Assembly (NCBI GenBank): GCA_963920665.1 | Contig: OY987269.1 | Span: 11,906,501 to 11,970,500 of the forward strand | Direction: 5' to 3' | Source of the DNA: Straminergon stramineum | Lineage: Eukaryota; Streptophyta; Bryopsida; Hypnales; Calliergonaceae | DNA length: 64,000 nucleotides | In this document: positions 25,967 through 39,514 of the stretch, piece after piece | Position numbering within the stretch: position 1 is the first letter of the stretch | Layout: each line of letters starts with the position of its first letter | The notes under the pieces: model-generated | The model's database searches: none | Seen by the model: the letters and a program-made list of their open reading frames with translations, nothing else | Told to the model about the DNA's origin: nothing | Position numbers and translations under genes: made by a program

Positions 25967-27252
25967 CCTCCTCTCCTGCAACCCACAATCTTCCTGACTC
26001 CCCCCTCGCACCACACTGTTCAAATCCTCGAGCCCGGGACTGCTGTCGTCTCGTGTCCAGTCCGAATTCAAGTCCAGAATAGTGCACGACCTAGCAACGC
26101 TGGGCAAGCTTCTGTTCGGAGCAGATGCTGTCGACATCCTCCATAACCCCCCTAAATTCTCGCTCTCGCCCGCTGGTGTAATTGAATTCCCAATCGATCT
26201 AGCTAGCTTCAATCCTCTGCAACTTCATGGTCCCGCAACAATTGGAAAACGTACTAGCTCCTATACATGGGCAGCGGCAACAGTCTGGGCATGCAGCAGT
26301 CCACACCGTGATAGCTCGCAAAATGCAGCTAGCTCTCAATCTAGACCAAAATTAATATGCCGGAATCGAGTGAGACGTACAGCAGCTGCTACCGACCACG
26401 AAACCACTCCGAAGGCCAGACGAATCCCAATTGGAATGAAAATCTAGGAAGAAGATTGGAGTATTGTCACTGTACGTACTGTAGCTAGTGTCGCAGCTAG
26501 CTACCTTGCAACTTACAACTAACTGGGTCCTATAACTTCTGTTATGTCGAAAGGGGAAAAGCGCAACCTGGAATTGATGGTGCAGGAGCTGTCTGGGCAT
26601 GTGTAGCCTCGATAAGTAAGCAATCTCGTCATAGTTTCCCTGAGGGTTTGGGAAGCGATGGAAAGTGTAAAGATCCTACTCAAGATTGGGAAACAAAAGA
26701 TTAAGATAATCGAAAAAGCCGTGTTTCGATCATCTGACACGCATCCCAGATTGAGGGATCGAGAGAGGAGGAATGTATTATTAGACGTGGAGTGACTGGG
26801 TGGCGAGGTGCCTTCTGTTGGTCTGTTTTTAAAATAATGCCAAAGGGGAGGCGGAAATGACGAGTGGCAGGCGGATTTGGTGGGGGGTGGAGGCGAACAG
26901 CGAAACGCGGGTTGCCCTTGACCTGGGCTCATCACTGCGACGACTTCTAACACTGGACAGGTTGGTCGTATTAGTGAGTGAGGGTGCAAAATTAGTTAGA
27001 AAATTAGTGGACATCACCAACAAAAGTAATTAGCGCTGTAATCAACGGCATTAGTGTAAGTGAGGTTGCTGAACCTGAAAGAGTCATTTTTCTAATTTTG
27101 TAGGCTAGATCTTTTGAAGGAATCATTGTGGGTTGGGATTTGGAAGAAGTCGAAGTTGAATCCCCAAAGGCACTATTTTAGAGCAACCAATGGAAGTTGA
27201 ATAGTTCTTGGAGTCTATCACTGGAATTGAAGTATTTTCCTTAAAGAGTTTT
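25967..27252. other. MADS-box leader and promoter region
   Basis: Sequence immediately upstream of the MADS ATG on the minus strand is GC-richer than the flanks and stays open in frame with the MADS domain for 82 codons to an ATG at 26212. A possible 5' UTR splice acceptor (TTGCAG) lies at about 25976-25981, so this may be spliced leader rather than protein. No convincing TATA box or CArG box was identified by eye. Confidence 0.45.
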
Positions 27253-27497
27253 TTAACCTTGAAAGTACTGTAGACTAGAGTGGTCCAATGGATAACAAAG
27301 GAGTAAAAGGACCCTTCTATGTATGACAAAAGTGTGTAAGTGTTTATCCTTGTAATTTTGTAATTTTGTGTGAAAAGGAGAGGTCTTGCTCGATAGTTTG
27401 ACCTCAAATGAATGCTTTTGATTTTATTTTTAAAATGATTCACAAGAAGTCAAAAAGGATGATTTTCACAATGACAAGTCCATCTTTCCAAGGTTAA
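27253..27497. mobile_element. 245-bp TTAA MITE upstream of the MADS-box gene
   Basis: The left end is TTAACCTTGAAAGTACTG; the reverse complement of the right end is TTAACCTTGGAAAGATGGAC. The core shares the TCCAATG, GACAAAA, TTATCCTTG, TTTGACCTCAAATGA and CTTTTGATTT blocks with the 62688 copy. It lies about 1.3 kb upstream of the MADS-box start. Confidence 0.65.
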
Positions 27498-30400
27498 TTC
27501 CAAATGGTGGCTTCACACTATTAAGAGATTCTAGTTAACCAAACCTTTATACTCAAAAGTACAAAACTAGTTGTAATATGAAGGTTGAATAGTAAAATCA
27601 AGTGATTGTACAAAGATATATACTTTACAAAATTAGGCTTTTGATCTTGCAATGTTGGAGTGACTTTATTATATCAATTTTGAATCTTTTTGAGGATTTT
27701 TTTCTAGAAGGAAATATTTGTTTATTGAATTTTCCAAGATAAATACTCAATTGAATTTCAAAAAGAAATCAATGATGTTTTTCAATCAATTATTATTTAA
27801 AATTCTGTATTTTAACTAAATAAATTAACGAAAAATAGAATATATTTTTTAAATTGAAATTTGAATCAGGTGTGTCCAATTGAGATTTTTAAAATCCAAT
27901 GGTGTAAGAACTCCATAATAATTGATTAAGATTGCATTTGAAAAATAGGTGGGTGAGTTTATGGAAGAAAAGAATGTCAAAATAGTTTATGTTTTCTTAA
28001 GAGCACAAATAATGACCATCATGTAGTTCTTATCATGATCCATAGACATAGATGAAACACACAAATTGTGGATGATAATTATTTTATTCATCCAATTGCT
28101 CATCAAGCAATCGTCTTGGAAGATATTGTGGTAATACAAATTTAGCAATTTCATCCACTGCAAAAGGGGGAATACTAACATCGTGTCGTCATCGCCACAG
28201 ATTCTCTCCATGAAACCAAATGATCGTTTTTAGCAATAAAAATCATTCCGAAAGAAATCCCTGCCCTGGCATGGGTCAATTCTACTTGGTACCCTCGGAC
28301 CCTCCTGTCCAGTACGACCATATGAGTGGCAATCAAACTGCCAAATGAATCTCCAAGCTAGTCCCTCCCATTCGAGTATCGATGCACTGGCCGGATCGAT
28401 TGGAAGCCGGCCCTAGCTGGATACAGTACAAGAGATCGATACAGTAATTAGCTGGAGGCCTAGCTAGCTTGTGCATTGACTTGCAAGTGGGAAATTAAAC
28501 CCCGCCGTTTGGATAAATATCGAGAAATGTAAGATTGTAAGAGGATCGGGGATCTTCCAACATCGATCGAGACAACTTCAGCGCTTGATTTCCAGGGGTG
28601 GAATTGTTGGGAGACGTGACAACCTGGACGGCCTTTCATTAATTCATTTGTCAGCATCGATCTGGCTAGCTTGTAAGCATAATTGTGTATGATACATCTT
28701 GCCTGTGCAGGAATGGGAGAAACTAGAAAGATTTGGGGGCTGGCCGAGCTGCTGTAGCTTCTGTTGCAACATCATGTGTGGCTCATGTGTGACTCATGTG
28801 TGCACATGAGATTCACAAACACTTCTGGAATGGGGGAAGTGAATGCAGGGCCCTGGCCTGGCTTCCATGCAGTCTGACGCACTCCCGCAGAGTGACTCAT
28901 CAGGTCTGCATGAGTCGCGTCGATCGCTCGGTCAGTCCCACACTAAGCTTAAGTTAAGCGGAGGCACTTATCAGCCGCAGTAGTGTTGAAGTATTTCAAT
29001 TTTTTTGCAGAAATAATTAATGTAGACTACAATTGGGTATAAAAATTCTTTGAATGGTATGATATGCAGTGTGTATCTTTATTGTACCGCTGCTTACCGT
29101 ACACCCGCGGATGTAAGCAGCATTGCATTGTACACCTGCAAAAATTAAAGAATAAAGAGGCACATTGATGTAAGCAGCATTGCATTGAACTGAGGTATGC
29201 TTTCCTAAAATCATCACTTCTTGCAATTGAGCAAAAATTGGATAAAATCTTTTGGATGAGTAGAACAACATTTTTTTCTCGCTGAAATAGGTCTAAGTAG
29301 AGACCCTAAATTTGTGCAAATGGAAACACACTCCAACAACTCCCTACCAAATTACCAATGCTACCTTTTCCATTCAAACCTAGGATGATCCGCCCTTCTT
29401 TGCCTACTAGAGACCAGTAGGAATAGAATGAATACTTGAAAAGCCCTCAAGCATTTGACAAGCAAGGCTATACAATAAAGGCTAGATATGACCTATGACA
29501 AGTACAATTTCTACAAGACATTTTTGTGTCTATCTTGTATGAGTTTCTCAAAGCTTGTTGTAACCTTATGTTCTATTAAATTGTTCAATGTACCAATTCA
29601 CTTACTAGAAAACCTTGTAAACTAGTAGGTGTGCACCATGATAAACATTGGTGATTTGGTGATGACCATCGAGACTACCATGGGTTCTTTATGCATTGTT
29701 TTTCACCAATTGATTACAACCAACAGATGTTGACTACTTTTAATATTTATGGAGAAGAAAATTTTCTTTATTTGGGGCCAAAATAGCCAAATTTTACACA
29801 GGTGTCACCTAATTTTGATATAGATATCACCCAACTATCACATGAGTATTAAAAACAGAACTGGCTAGTGGCTACTTCTTGCAAATGATATAAAAATTAC
29901 TCCCCAAGAGTGACTTCCGTTCTCCTTGCTCCCGTCTTTACTTCAATTTTGTTTCATTTTACTTGCTGACCCCTCCACCCGAAGTCAGGTTGTTGCATTT
30001 TACTCTTTCATTTGTGTCAAATAAATACATAAATAATAAAATGCAATTTCCAGTGTCAGCACGTGTGTCTGAAGTGAACAGGTCAGGTCTCTACCACAGT
30101 CTCCACGTCTCCTCCAAGTCAGGGTACGTTACGACATCCCATACGTTGCACCAGTACAGCCTGCTAACTTCAGAAACTAAACTTAGCAAGCTGCATCATT
30201 CCCCAGTCCTCGCAACTTCCTCTAATTAATTAACCCATACATGCCTCCGGTAATTCCAGCATTCCCCCAGTGATTAGATCTTCTGAACTACATGAATGGC
30301 CGGGCAGCGCAGCCTAGCGCGCCTAGCCTGCCTCTCAGGTTTGATTCATCAGCTAGCTGCCTAGAATATATGAATAGATAACAGAATCAATAGGAACTGA

Positions 30401-32890
30401 CCTTTCAGAAATTCCAGATTCCAGACCTGGTCTGCAGACTGCAGTGCTGCTACTTAGCTGCTGCAAGAAGTCTGCACCATTATTAGTATTATTATAATAA
30501 CTTAGGATTGCGTTCCATCAGCGAATCCTATCATTACCTGCACATAATGCAGCATGCCCACTGTTGCTAGCTCGATCTCCTGGCAATCCAGTGCAATTGG
30601 TCAGACTGGAATCGATGCGCGCATGAGCTAGCTAGATATATAGCTAGAGTGGGAGACAAGTTTTTGTCCGAATCTTTGATCTTGTCATTGACAGTAGTGG
30701 GTGAAGTCAACTTGAAAAAAATATACCAGTCACGTTTCAAATGCATATACGTACGTAACTTCAATTCTCCGGAGAATTGAATCCTCTAGCCTTTTTCTCA
30801 TTTTCATTGAGAGCTCTGGCTCACATCAGCTATCAGTTAACTTCACTTCGATTTCAGCTCTGAACTTGCTGACAGAATCCAAAGGAAGCCAGAAACGCCG
30901 GCGCATGTCATGCGTGCCGCGCCTAGATGAACTATTCAAATGGCAAGGTTTCAACTTTCAAGAGAATGACAATTTCCAGAACTTATTTAACTACGATAAA
31001 AGAGGAAGTTTGTGTTGGACTTTACAAAAAAAAAGAAGCAAAGAAGTGCTACAGGACAGAGTCTCTAGTAGCAAATGTATATAGACCTGCTTGTTTTCGA
31101 AGGAATGAAGTTTCGTCACAACGTACAAAATTAACAAGTTACACAATTTCTGTAGTCGTACAGTCAGAAAATTATGAAATCTGATGAGTAAAGTTAGAAA
31201 GTATATATGGCATGTGCACCCTAGCTAAATTGCTAAATGAATGATGAGTGAACATTTCGGGTGGATGCATGCATTCCTTACACACTCATCACTCATCACT
31301 CATCAGGTAAGGTGGCAATTTTGCAGTCGATCCGGGTACCCAGATACATGCACAAGATGATATATTTACTCACTCCACGCGAGTAGGCGACTGATCCGGA
31401 AATTCCCTGGAGGAATATATAGCGTAAATTAGAATGCTAAGATGTAGCGACTCGGATATATTCTCTCGAACATGTAGCGACTCTGATTTGGACAAGTGTA
31501 AATAGCAGCCAACATCTGTCAGCGAAGACTGCGTGATCTCAGTATGTTAACGTGGAAAACTGACAAATTATGAATCTCGTAAGTTAGATATTAAATGCTG
31601 AGTCGAATCCATTAAGCCGATTTAGTACTAGCTAGGTAGTAAATACTAAGGTAGTAGTGGCCGAGCAGGTAGTAAGATATTTCAGCTCGTGCAATATCCT
31701 TGTTTCAGAAGCTTTAGTTATCGTTTTCGACGGAAATTGCATTCAGGCATACCGGTATATTCACGTGCCCGTCATGAATATTCTAGCTGGTGTGTTCTTT
31801 GCACTTTCAAGCACTTTGTAATGTTTGTAGCTATCTACTGTACCTACCTGGGAAACCCAGCGCAAGTTCTGGATGCTGGAACCAGAGAATGGAAACCCTG
31901 TTCAGTGTTTCATTTGTTTTCAAAATAATTCCCCCCAAAACCCTGTCTAGTGAATGAAAACCTGATTTTGGAGAATCACTACTGTAGTTAAACTTCAGGA
32001 GAGAGGAACTAATCTGCCTCGATCAACACGAAACTCAGTCGATACCGATTGCTAGAAACAGGAGGCCTATGTGAGCAATTTTTTTCGAATAAATGATAGT
32101 ATTCGGAATGCTTACTTCCATTGTTTCATCTTCCTTGTCCGCATTTGATCAAGGATGTCAAAGCTTGTTGAACTTCTTTATATATGAGCTCAACTTATAG
32201 GTGTCAAAACTCAAAACTTATTCTCAACCCTATTCTCAATTCTCTTGATGACATTGCACCACCACCGTACCTGTCCTGTCCTGTAACAGTTTTGTTTTTT
32301 TGAAACACATGGACAATTCCGTTGAAAGGGGAAAGAGTACACAGAACCTGAAGGACAAGCACTCGGTGAAGATATTTACTTTTTCAGGCCTATATAACAG
32401 GTTTTCATTAATTCACATGGCCAAATTCGAATTGTTAAGATTTGGCATGTCTCAGAGATCTAATCTTGACAAGTTCAATGTGGTTCGTCTCGCGCAAAAT
32501 AAAATTTAATGGATAATTGGGTATGTGGTCGTTCTTCTGAAAGGTGTTTGTATTTGCAATTGGACTATTTAGAGGGTTCGATCAACTTTAGTAACGATAT
32601 ACATGGGCTTTTATAACCTATTTCGACTGATCAGATATTGATGGAAACTGCTTGGGCTTACACAATTAATTGGTAGAACGGTAGAATTCCGTGGAAAAAA
32701 CATTCATAGCCTACTCACTGCAGAAGAATCCGGATCGTGAGACGCAATTGTACGTTGAAATAATTATTTGAAAAGTCATGGCTCACCAAGAAAATGTACA
32801 GTAACCGGAAGGGCATGCACGTGTTGTGCAGACAAAGGCCTCCTTATAGTAGCTTCATCTTACACTACCATTTGTACTTGAATAACTAAA

Positions 32891-34562
32891 TTAAGCCCAA
32901 ACATACTTTGCATACACATCATACCTCACCAATATACACCGCCCACAACTCCTTCTAATAGCACTAAATCCAAATTCTTGAGTTCACATATTGCAATGAG
33001 CCAATGACGGCTTCTCAAACAACTCCGTTACATTAAAATCCAACAAATACATACCAACCACTCATGGTTGGACGTGCTCTCACTCAAAATTATGTACTAA
33101 TGCATACAAAACAACACATATACCATTCATAACAATATGACTGGAAGAAAAATTCCACATTGATTTTGAGTAACTGTCATCAACTCATCAAGAAAACACT
33201 ACAGAAAATCAATAATATTGCTATCACATACTCCACATACATACAAAGTTACGAACATACTTCTTTCTAGAAGAAAGCTTGGAAATAACCAATTTCTCCC
33301 TTCTAACTTCAACATCCTCCAAATCTATCTTTCCAATTCCTTCTCAAAACTCAAAAGTACCTTCTTGAACTCATCATTATATATTATTATATTTTATTTT
33401 CATTGCACAAAGTCTACCCCCTAATGTATATAGTCTAGATGTCACTCTTCAATTCTTTAGGGAATTGTAAACAAGCTCTTAATTTACGACTTTACACAAG
33501 CCTACAAAACTGGTTGGAGTCATGCCCCTCTTTGGAATTATTTGCAACCCAATGAAGCTAATTATTTTTGTCCTCCACTCAAAGCCTCTCACATGCTAGT
33601 CTTTGGCCATATTTAGGTTCCTCCTATGGTGATCTATATTTTTTATGTTCCCTAAAGTTAAGCATTGGGGCATTGGCTTGCTCCTTTCATTCAAAAAGAA
33701 GGAAAAAAGGAAAAATGGCCACTTTTGTTGTCATGATTTTTCAATTGAAAAAATTCAACTATAACATTTCACACTCATAACCATAAGATCTTAATTTCAA
33801 CTTCATGAAGAGTATAGAAAAAAAATTTCAAACTCAAATTCCATAATGTTTCCGAGATCTATTAGCTCATGTGTGCCTGTGGGGGGTATACCATTGTATC
33901 TTAGCTTTAAAACTCAAGGAGAATTAGACAATACCTGTTGAATTTGGTTTGCATCTTTTAGTCTAATGAAATGCTAAGGTTCAAAACTAACATACCAATT
34001 ATCAAAAATACAAATCTTAAATCCACTTTGTGAAAAAACTTATTGACCTTGCATTTATTTTCTACAATCCCTTTCAAAAGAATAAAATATCCGAAAACAT
34101 CAATAAATTCATCAAAAATTCAAAAACGCCTTTTTCTACAATCCAAACATAGAAGAGTTCCATTTTTGACAACAAAGTGTAGAAAGAAAAAGAATCCCAA
34201 GCCCAAAAGTTCTAAAACATAATTTTTTTGGCCTAACTGCTTGAACATTGAAACCAACATGTTACTTCATTCCATTGCCCTCTAGGAAGAAGATCCTCAT
34301 TTGTCAAAAAAATTACCTAGTGGCAATTCCTCACAAGTCCTTTGATAATTGCAGAAATTAAATTTTTGAGGCCAAATGACTAAAAAATCATAAAAAATGC
34401 ATCCAAACTCACATGTGCTTGCAAATTATATTTTTGGATTCGTATCAAAAACCTGCATCCTAAAATATAAATTGTTTGCACAAACAAGTCAAAAGTCAAG
34501 CCACAGCAACTAGCCAACTCCTCATAAGCTACAATGTGGTTGCAAGGGACTTTAGGGGTTAA
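32891..34562. mobile_element. Candidate 1.7-kb TTAA-bounded element with a degenerate left end
   Basis: The right end reads GGGACTTTAGGGGTTAA, a clear terminus of the TTAA family. The best left partner is TTAAGCCCAAACATAC at 32891, where composition also changes from gene-like to AT-rich. The left terminus matches poorly, so the boundary is tentative. The interior has no recognisable coding sequence. Confidence 0.35.
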
Positions 34563-36229
34563 ACAAGAATTACAGAAACATTAAGTCTAGTGTGAGCCCT
34601 CACTGCCCTAATCAGTTGCCTGGAGCCATTTACGTGCGAGCAAACGTGCAAAACTGCAAACTCGTTGCAGGTCGGTTCGTCCGGTCTACAGTCCACCAGG
34701 TCCTTGGGGTCAAACACGCTTACATGCCAGCCCGCCAGCCCGGCCTTGGGCTTGGCTGTGCTCTTCTTCTGGCATTGAATTACGTACAACTTCCTTTCAT
34801 TTTGCAAAAACAAAAAAACAATTGAACAATGGTTCTCTTCTTTCAACTTAATTATTAATTATTAATCCCTGCATCGAATTGAAGCTCCAAGTAACCAGTG
34901 CTCTTTAATTTGATTCTGTCCCTTACCAATTCAACAACTGCATGGGCGCTAGCTTTGGAACATTTCGCACTGCCTCGTCCCGTCCGTCTGAGAATTTGTG
35001 TGCACTCTTTTCAAAGAAAAGGACAGTAACTCAGTCTGGTCGTATGACCAACGTGCATGAAGAGTCTGTTGGGACAGTTCTGCTACGTAATAAGCCATGA
35101 TCGAAGGCTTCAGCAGAGGGTGCTACCTTTGATACCTCCTTTCCGAAGTAGACTCTATGACACTGTCCAGGTTTCACTTGTATTTTTCCTTCTCTCAAAC
35201 TATTTGAACGATTAATATAATAGTACACTGTCAAGAACGAAGAAGCGATCAGCCAATCACTTGATGAGAGCTTCGAAGTGGATGACATCTCCATATTGGA
35301 TGATTCTTGATTTCTTGGGACTTAGTAACGGATGCAGACTTAGTCGTCTCTCTCCTCGAGAATATGACTTCCTGCCTTCCAGGCTGTGTAGTTACTGTTT
35401 TGTCTTGTCTTTCACGATGTGTGCGCAGCAGAGTTTTGAAACAAAACATGAGTTTACAGTGAGTATGAGCACATTTTCTGGTTCCGTATATACAACAAAA
35501 ACATGCAACAAAAAAACTCTCTCTTCCTTCCACATTGATTGAAAACTTCAGCCTACTCTCCTGGCGGTTAATATTCGAATTCCCTCAGTCCCGGCAATGG
35601 TACTCTATCTGATTTCTCTGGTTAATTTTCTTCTTCCTTTCCTTGGGCCGGCGGGCGACTGTGAGCCCAAACAAAAAAACATTGGAAATGAAATGTGCAT
35701 GTATCTGGTAAGGCATACGTACATAAATAGACAGAATCGAATATCGAACAAAGCCCTATCGACTGCAGCTAGCTACTGTAGCGCATTAGCATTTAGCAAT
35801 GCAAGTCAGCAAGGGAGCTGCCCCTCCGTCACTCCATGATCGGCGGGTGAATGTCGTCCGGGCCTCGGCCCTCGCCCCTCGGGTCCTATACATCACTGCA
35901 TGTTAATGTTTCCCTAATGTAGTTTTATTAGTACTGACACATTCTCCTGTGATTGGCCATGTTCCATGCATGCCTACCGTTTCCTGCATGGCCTAAATAT
36001 ATTCAGCTGAAAGGGCCGCAAGGTGCGGCGCGGAATCGATCTCGAGCTAGGGGGCGGATTTGGTGGTCCGCCAACAGCTGGGAATGAAATCCCACTGCCA
36101 ACGTAACTTAACTTAAAAAATAAACGTACTTATCTTACATGTCACTCATGCAATGATCGATCGATCGATTTTACTGGGAGGGCCGGCGTTCTGGGCGTTC
36201 TCGGATGGGCTGCAAGCTAGCGGAAACTG

Positions 36230-36870
36230 TCAAATATGGTTACTGTGGAATGAATTCTTTGGTGCATGAATTTGTTGCATGTTGAGAAGTGCGTTCCTGT
36301 GAGATCGACCTGGATTCATGATTCTCTTGGAGAGGCTGCGCGCGCTGATTGTTTCCTGTTGACGAGGGAGCAAAACCAGTGTCGAGTCACCTAGTACACA
36401 ATTTAGTGCTTCTGTAGGAAAACAGGAATATTTCAACCTGCATTAAATCAAAATAATGTGACTTTGGCAAATTAGTTTCACTCGCACTAATTGGACAAAT
36501 CAGTGAACATAGTGATTTTCCTTTGCGTTTTTTCTTTTCTGTTTTGAATCAAAAGGGACGGGAATTCATTGCATGTTTCCTCTGTAACCTTGATTCATGA
36601 ATATTTGAGAAGTGGTTTTCCTCCGTGATCTAAATTCAGGAATTTTGTGAACGTACGTGATTCATGAATTTGTTTTATTTAGCCAGGTGGCCGGATTCCC
36701 TTTGTGATCTTCATTCATGAGTATTTGGAGAAGTGGGTTTCTTTTGTGACCTTGGTGATTCATGAATTTTTTCAATGAGAGGTCGGGTGTTTTCTCTTTG
36801 TGGTCTTCCTTTGTTGATTCAGGAATTATTTTTTTAAGAATTGATTTTCCTTGGTGACTTTGCGACAAAC
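36230..36870. repeat. Irregular diverged tandem repeats
   Basis: The motif (G)ATTCATGAATTTTT, followed by GAGAAGTGG and a TTTGTGA(C/T)CTT block, recurs at irregular 28-60 base spacing, for example near 36593, 36661, 36713, 36759 and 36818. Units are diverged and partly deleted. No stable protein repeat results. Confidence 0.5.
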
Positions 36871-37492
36871 TGGACCCTTCCGTGAAAAAGAAACGGACTT
36901 GAGGCAAAATGATTTCCCCTGCAGGTGACGTTGGATTCTAGTAACCAAGTCCAACAAGTCAAAGGGCGGGCATATTTCCTATTACTTGACATGGGATGGA
37001 CATTTTTTTAATTTTCTTGTTAAAAAATCAATAGAATATAAATGTCCTGTAGAGAGACAGATTTTTTACCTTTTGTTTGAAATACATTATTATTTGTTTG
37101 CACATGAAATAGTTTGATAATGTGCCATGTAGATCTAACTTCTAAGTACACATATCACGAGGATGCTTGTAAGGTAGTCTGCTCATAAACCGTGCGTTTA
37201 AGGCCTGGTCGGCCTTTTCGATGGTTCTTAGATGCACGAAAATATTTTTCTTTATTTTTCACTCGAAGAAAAATTGATGTGGAATCTAACCCAAGTGGTT
37301 TTGTATTTTTCAGAGCATTTTTGAATTACTTATGAATTTCTAAAGAATTTTGCTATAGGTATCTATTTCTCGACCGTAGGCCTTACAAAACCCACACATG
37401 TGTAGTCTGAAAAAAGATATGGCTTCACCAAAAACAAGCACTGTAGCATGTAGAAAGTAATAGACAGGGTTCCAAAACACAAGTTTTACTAA

Positions 37493-37641
37493 ACTAAACT
37501 CCTAAAGGACCAAGGCCTATTTTTTGACAAAAATCACTTGAAATTGTCATTTCTACTACGTTCATTCAAGAAAGAAAAAAAAATCAAAAATCAAAAATCA
37601 AAAATCCAACCGTAGGATCTTGTACCTTATTTGTATGAGAT
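37493..37641. repeat. Left part of a long TTAA-family copy split by an insertion
   Basis: This aligns with 6857-6997 of the 929-bp element: CTAAAGGACCAAGGCC, a CATTTCT(A/G)CT(A/G)C block and (A/C)CCG(T/C)AGGATCTTGTAC. The alignment stops exactly at the 9-bp duplication that starts the GC-rich element and resumes at 41127-41222. It therefore records the pre-insertion target. Confidence 0.75.
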
Positions 37642-38309
37642 TAGGGTTGTTCTGTCGAACGTGTTTTGGGGTTTGGGTGTCGAGTTGTTCGATCGTTGGA
37701 TGTCGCATGTCCTATAAGACGAGTGTCACATATACAAGACAAATTTGACGAGCGCGAAATTAGGGTTTAGGGTTTTTGGGCAGGGCATCCAAAAATTTTA
37801 TTTTACGTGGCGGGTTGTCAACAGTGACGTGGAAAGCTTTGATCACGTCACCATAGGCGATTGTGGGTGGGGCGCGTGTGGGTAAGGTGGGGCAACCACG
37901 GGTCCTAGAATGAAGGCAACTGCGGGTTCAATCCGGGGTGACTACGGGTCCAATCTAGGGCGACTATAGGTCGAGGGGGGAGGCGAGTGCGGATAGAAGG
38001 GGGCTTAGGGGGGCGACCACAGGTCATTTCATGGGCGACCGCAGTTGATGGGGCAACTGCAGGTCTCAGACTCAAGAGGTCTTCTAATTCATGACGATGG
38101 AGGTGGCAGCGTATAGGGCGACCGCGGGTCAGGGGCGCCAGAAAACATGAGTTTGAGTTTCCCCCCTTACAAAGTGGAGAGAAGGTGTTCAAACTTTTCA
38201 ACTACTGCTCCCCCCTTTTTTGAGGAATAACTCTAGAAAATCTTAAAACTGAGGCATTCAATACTAAGTAATCAAAAGTTAATTAAGTAATAAAGAAAGC
38301 AAATTGGTT

Positions 38310-38985
38310 TAGGAAGTGGAGATTTGGAAAAGCCCTTTTTTCTAACATTTCATTTCTCCTTCATCCATCCTTGTGGTCATGTCAAATTCAACGTAACCAT
38401 TTCCTATTTTAATTTTTGGAGGGAATACATTGAGAGGAGACCTTCCCTTTTGGGGGAAACCATGTACAAAAAAAATACTAACACTGTGGGATGCATGAAG
38501 AAGAAATCTTCTTATCTACATAAGAAGTGGTTTAAGAAATGGAGACTTGAGGAAGCTCTTCTCCTTGACATTTTATTTTTCCCTCGTGGTCATGTCAAAT
38601 TCAATGTAACCATTTCCTATTTTAATTTTTGGAGGGAGTACATTGAGAGGAGACCTTCCCTTTTAGGGGAAACCATGAACAAAAAAAATACTAACACCAT
38701 GGGATGCATGAAGAAGAAATCTTTTTATCTACATAAGAAGTGGTTTTAAGAAATGGAGACTTGGGGAAGCTCTTCTAATTGACATTTTTTTTTTCCTCAT
38801 GCTCATGTAAAATTCAACATGACCATTTCCTATTTTAATTTTTGGAGAGAGTACATTGAGAGGAGACCTTCCCTTTTGGGGGAAACCATGTACAAAAAAA
38901 ATACTAACACTGTGGGATGCATGAAGAAGAAATCTTTTTATCTACATAAGAAATGGTTTACGAAATGGAGACTTGGGGAAGCCCT
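38310..38985 (+). repeat. Three-unit 213-bp tandem repeat with open frame
   Basis: The block CCATTTCCTATTTTAATTTT recurs at 38397, 38610 and 38823, exactly 213 bases apart. Because 213 is divisible by three, units 1 and 2 share one open frame (from an ATG at 38324) encoding a 71-residue repeat that includes YFNFWREYIERRPSLLGETM and MKKKSFYLHKKWF. An extra T before unit 3 brings a TAA stop into frame; unit 3 is open again from 38819. No known domain was recognised. It may be captured or purely repetitive DNA; expression is unknown. Confidence 0.8.
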
Positions 38986-39514
38986 TCTCCTCATCATTTC
39001 ATTTTCCATCCTCCAACATAGGAATTTCAATATAGTCCTCCCCTTCATACATCAAGGGGATTTAAAACACATTTAAAGGGGTGAATGAATATTGAATTTA
39101 TTGAAGATTAAAAAGTTAGGAAATGACACTTTGAATGGTTTTTATCTTACAAGTACAAGGTTTAGGAGTTCAAATTTTTTTACGACATATAATGAAAAGC
39201 AACTCACATGTGTGTCATTTTATCCATCCTAAAAAATAGAAGTACATTACTTTTGGACTGGCATACATGGAGAAGGTCCATGGTTTTTCTATAGGGTTTA
39301 GGGTATAGGGTTAGGGTTTGGAAAACCCTCTTCAATTTCTCTAATTAGTCATACTAAAATTTTTGTATTTATAGACTAATTTTGTAGTATTAACTAACTA
39401 TGAGCATTGAAGGACATGTCAATTATAGTGCATGGAAGATGTAATTAAGCTTGACTTCATTAGAGGTGGAGATGGCTCACATCTTGTGGTATGTTGGTTC
39501 TTGCATTGACGTGA

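Larger units (their letters stand above)
27498..37632. other. 10-kb intergenic region without recognised genes
   Basis: No frame here has a family motif or consistent splicing. Composition is mixed, gene-like from about 28.2 to 32.8 kb and 34.6 to 37 kb, with AT-rich DNA between. Small repeats: CTCATGTGTG-like direct copies near 28769-28808; a 21-base GATGTAAGCAGCATTGCATT direct pair near 29111 and 29167; a CATCACT run at 31281-31306; GATC/ATCG repeats at 36155-36170; and irregular ATTCATGAAT-bearing repeats from 36230 to 36870. Distal promoter elements or non-coding RNA genes could be present but cannot be shown. Confidence 0.5.

Noticed and set aside
25579..26016. A 145-codon minus-strand frame overlapping the MADS exon
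   Set aside because: Wrong frame for the MADS domain; the correct frame contains [10 protein letters not shown].
27498..37632. Known conserved plant microRNA sequences
   Set aside because: I scanned for familiar mature sequences (miR156, 166, 171, 319, 390 types) and saw none; this does not exclude lineage-specific ones.
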